The translations under genes were made by a program, and so were the position numbers. Below, one piece after another: positions 61,674 through 64,000 of a DNA stretch of 64,000 bases (its first letter is position 1; each line of letters starts with the position of its first letter). Source of the DNA: Acidobacteriota bacterium (GTDB taxonomy: Bacteria > Acidobacteriota > Terriglobia > Terriglobales > Acidobacteriaceae). The notes below the pieces were generated by a model, which was given only the letters and a program-made list of their open reading frames with translations, was not told the DNA's origin and did no database searches. The stretch spans positions 186,001 through 250,000 of the forward strand of contig JABCZH010000003.1 in the NCBI GenBank assembly GCA_013289795.1. Direction: 5' to 3'.

Positions 61674-64000
61674 TTACTTGTCTTCAGGCCAACCCACGAC
61701 CACTCGAATCTCCGTCGGATTGGCATGCTCGGAACGCGTCATGACGAAGCTCTGACCATCGGGGGACACATCGTATCCGCTGACCGCGCCCCCGCGGTCG
61801 AACTGGCGGTCGAACAACTCCACCGGCTTGGAGGCTTGGAAAGCCGGCTGCAGGGTTACGGGGACGCTTAGCAGCGCAGTTCCGTCGCGGTAGAAAATCT
61901 CCCGGCCGTTTCGCCCCCAGCGGGGTTGCTCGCCGCCGTTGTTCGATATCTGCCAGCGGGCGCCCGGCCCCGGCACCGGCTCGACATAGATTTCCGAACG
62001 GCCCGATTCATTGGAAGCATATGCCAGCCATCGGCCATCGGGAGAAAAAGTTGCCTGCCGCTCTGTGGCCGACGTGCGCTTGAAGGGGTGCATTTCGTAG
62101 GGCTCTCGAAGACTGAGGAGCCACAGATCCGCGCTGGTGTCGGGATCATTCACCATCACGACCGCTGTGTCTCCAGCCACGGCTGTGACGTGACTGCTCA
62201 AGGTAGTCTCCCGGATCAACTGCGGCGCTGCACTGCCATCGGCGGCGACGCGATAGATGCCGCGCTTCTGTGAAGCGCTGACAGAGTCATACAGCAGGCT
62301 CTTGCCGTCCGCGGTCCACGCCGGGGCATTGTTGATCAAGCCATCCGCGACAATACGGGTAAGCGAGTTTCGGTCGCGATCGAAGACCGCCAGCTGCTGG
62401 TCGCCCATACGACGAACACAGACGACGAGGCGCTTCCCGTCCGGAGACAACACGGCATCCACGTAATCCTCTGGCGGGATATCGACTTTATGTTCTAGGC
62501 CGCTGCGGCTCACCAGGAAGAGGTTGCGTGAGAAGTTGCCGGCTGGCCCGGGTGCGTACACCAGCACGCCGCTCGCCGAAACGGCCGCCTGCGCCACATA
62601 ATTCTCTTCACCCACCCCTGTCGCAACCTGCTCGGCGTCACCCAGAGTAGTGAGCTTTTTCGGGTCAAACGGGACGGCCCACAACGAACCTGCTGAGTAG
62701 TAGACCAGGTGACCTGCGGCAAAAGACGCGCCCTGTGCGCTATTCACCAGCACGCGCACTTCGCCCGAAGCCAGTTTCACTGCATCCACGCGGCGCGTGG
62801 CAGCCAGGTAGTCGGTGAAGAGAATCCACTCTCCGCCCGGAAGCCAGCTGGGACCCTCTGGGTCCACATGTTCCTTGACGACGAGCGGAATGCGCTGCAG
62901 CGACCCTCCGCTGGCCGGCACCGTGGCCAGACCAAGGGTGGGAAGGGCAACCACGATATTGTCCTGTGGTGTCCAGGTGCCCCCGAAGAACGTAGACACT
63001 TCGCATATCAATACGGGATTGCCGCCGCCAGCGGGGGCTTTCTTGAGTTTCCCCTGACTGAAGAATGCGACCCAATCCCCGTTGGGAGAGAAAAACGGAA
63101 AAGTCGGAGCTTCGGAATCCGGTATCTCAACCGCATCGAACTGGTCGAGGCGGCGCACGTAGAGATGGGACACTCCGCGCTCAGATGCCACATAGGCTAG
63201 GCGTTTGCCATCGGGCGAAAGCGCGACTGCCTGCGTAGCATCTACCGAAAGCGTCTGTCGCGGAGGTAGAACCATGCTGAATCGGATGATCCCGCGAGGG
63301 TTTCCCGTCGAGTGTCTATTGATGGCCTGGATAAGTAGCGTCACTGTGAGGACGACGGCGACCAGCCCAATGCCCATGGCGCCAAGATGGCGTGAGCGCG
63401 GCACCGCCAAAGACGTCGGTACGGTCGCGTTTCCATGCAATAACCAGTTGAGTTGTAGCCTCACGTCGTGGGCGGTTTGAAATCGTTCATCGGGATCCTT
63501 CGCGAGGCACGTGCGAATGACGTAGTCCAAAGCCAGTGGAGACGCGGGTTGAATTGTGTTTATGGGCGGTGGTTCCTTCTGGAGAATTGCGGACGCCACC
63601 GAAAGGTGTGATTTGCCGTCAAATGCGCGCTTCCCGGAGGTCATCTCATAGAGCACAGCACCGAGTGCGAAGATGTCGCTGCGCTCATCGGCGTCTTTCC
63701 CTTCGATCTGTTCCGGCGCCATGTAGTGAATTGTGCCGACCACCGTCCCGACTCTGCTGATAGGCGTCGCTGGGCTCTGCATGGTGGCCGTCTCAGCCCC
63801 AGAGAAAGAGCGTCCGCTCGCATCCTTGAACGCGCCTGCTGCCGCCGGCTTCGCCAACCCGAAATCCATCAACTTGGCGCCGTTCTTCGTCAGCATGATG
63901 TTCGAAGGTTTCAGATCGCGATGCACAACCCCCAGGCGATGGGCTTTGGTCAAAGCGTCGGCAATCTCGATCCCGATCTTCAACACCTCAGAGGACGGCA
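61674..64000 (-). CDS. Ser/Thr protein kinase with C-terminal propeller, 5' end outside window
   Basis: At least 774 residues of an acidobacterial-type Hanks kinase. The N-terminal lobe is beyond the right edge. Visible are the catalytic loop [22 protein letters not shown], the MAPEQIEG anchor and a conserved Arg near [12 protein letters not shown]. One transmembrane helix follows ([20 protein letters not shown]), then a TolB/WD40-like propeller outside the cytoplasm ([38 protein letters not shown]). The layout suggests a sensor propeller controlling the kinase. The first codon lies beyond 64000; a GTG at 63986 is internal. Confidence 0.93.
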   Translation of the reverse strand, partial: PSSEVLKIGIEIADALTKAHRLGVVHRDLKPSNIMLTKNGAKLMDFGLAKPAAAGAFKDASGRSFSGAETATMQSPATPISRVGTVVGTIHYMAPEQIEGKDADERSDIFALGAVLYEMTSGKRAFDGKSHLSVASAILQKEPPPINTIQPASPLALDYVIRTCLAKDPDERFQTAHDVRLQLNWLLHGNATVPTSLAVPRSRHLGAMGIGLVAVVLTVTLLIQAINRHSTGNPRGIIRFSMVLPPRQTLSVDATQAVALSPDGKRLAYVASERGVSHLYVRRLDQFDAVEIPDSEAPTFPFFSPNGDWVAFFSQGKLKKAPAGGGNPVLICEVSTFFGGTWTPQDNIVVALPTLGLATVPASGGSLQRIPLVVKEHVDPEGPSWLPGGEWILFTDYLAATRRVDAVKLASGEVRVLVNSAQGASFAAGHLVYYSAGSLWAVPFDPKKLTTLGDAEQVATGVGEENYVAQAAVSASGVLVYAPGPAGNFSRNLFLVSRSGLEHKVDIPPEDYVDAVLSPDGKRLVVCVRRMGDQQLAVFDRDRNSLTRIVADGLINNAPAWTADGKSLLYDSVSASQKRGIYRVAADGSAAPQLIRETTLSSHVTAVAGDTAVVMVNDPDTSADLWLLSLREPYEMHPFKRTSATERQATFSPDGRWLAYASNESGRSEIYVEPVPGPGARWQISNNGGEQPRWGRNGREIFYRDGTALLSVPVTLQPAFQASKPVELFDRQFDRGGAVSGYDVSPDGQSFVMTRSEHANPTEIRVVVGWPEDK

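Overview
The window is chromosomal DNA of a GC-rich soil-type bacterium, most likely an acidobacterium (class Terriglobia, Koribacter-like). This is inferred from the gene types: DUF3300 and DUF2950 neighbours, GloVer-repeat and Asp-box secreted proteins, an M13 peptidase, a Ser/Thr kinase with a C-terminal beta-propeller, and short Cys-containing proteins of a kind I associate with that phylum. No rRNA gene or species-level marker is present.

Layout. 1-10.3 kb: an M20 peptidase (cut by the left edge), an M13 peptidase, glycine oxidase ThiO, tRNA-Arg(TCG), two PilZ proteins, an M28 peptidase, a STAS/pseudo-receiver fusion and the DUF2950/DUF3300 pair. 10.55-25.47 kb: an integrated mobile element of about 14.9 kb in tRNA-Arg(ACG). 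25.9-42.8 kb: a copper-type P-ATPase with a divergent HMA-like protein, a YetF-like membrane protein, PolX, a cold-shock protein, a Nudix hydrolase, a DUF2520 protein, YmdB, and a minus-strand cluster mutS-nagZ-anmK-peptide-binding lipoprotein. 42.9-48.3 kb: a plus-strand run galT-orf-ccsA/hemX-hemA-hemC-hemD (early tetrapyrrole synthesis). 48.3-64 kb: an S9 peptidase, endonuclease III, a DedA protein, a DinB protein, an Asp-box protein, inositol-3-phosphate synthase, a GloVer-repeat protein, a Tat-exported aminotransferase-fold protein, an M48 protease and a Ser/Thr kinase cut by the right edge.

The mobile element is the most unusual part. It is bounded by a 46-bp direct repeat that is the 3' part of tRNA-Arg(ACG). 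A tyrosine integrase lies next to the intact tRNA. The element encodes a D5/SF3-type primase-helicase in an operon of tightly overlapping small genes (Cys-rich proteins, HTH proteins, a ribbon-helix-helix protein). At its centre, between divergent transcription units, is an AT-rich segment surrounded by many GTCAC/GTGAC pentamers that looks like an iteron-type replication origin. A second, minimal FimB-like tyrosine recombinase sits beside a 12-bp inverted repeat. The left third carries short cargo genes, including an exported trypsin-like protease. I see no capsid, terminase or relaxase gene, so it resembles a replicating satellite or an integrative plasmid rather than a phage or conjugative element. 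A 20-bp partial tRNA copy 97 bp further left suggests an earlier event at the same tRNA.
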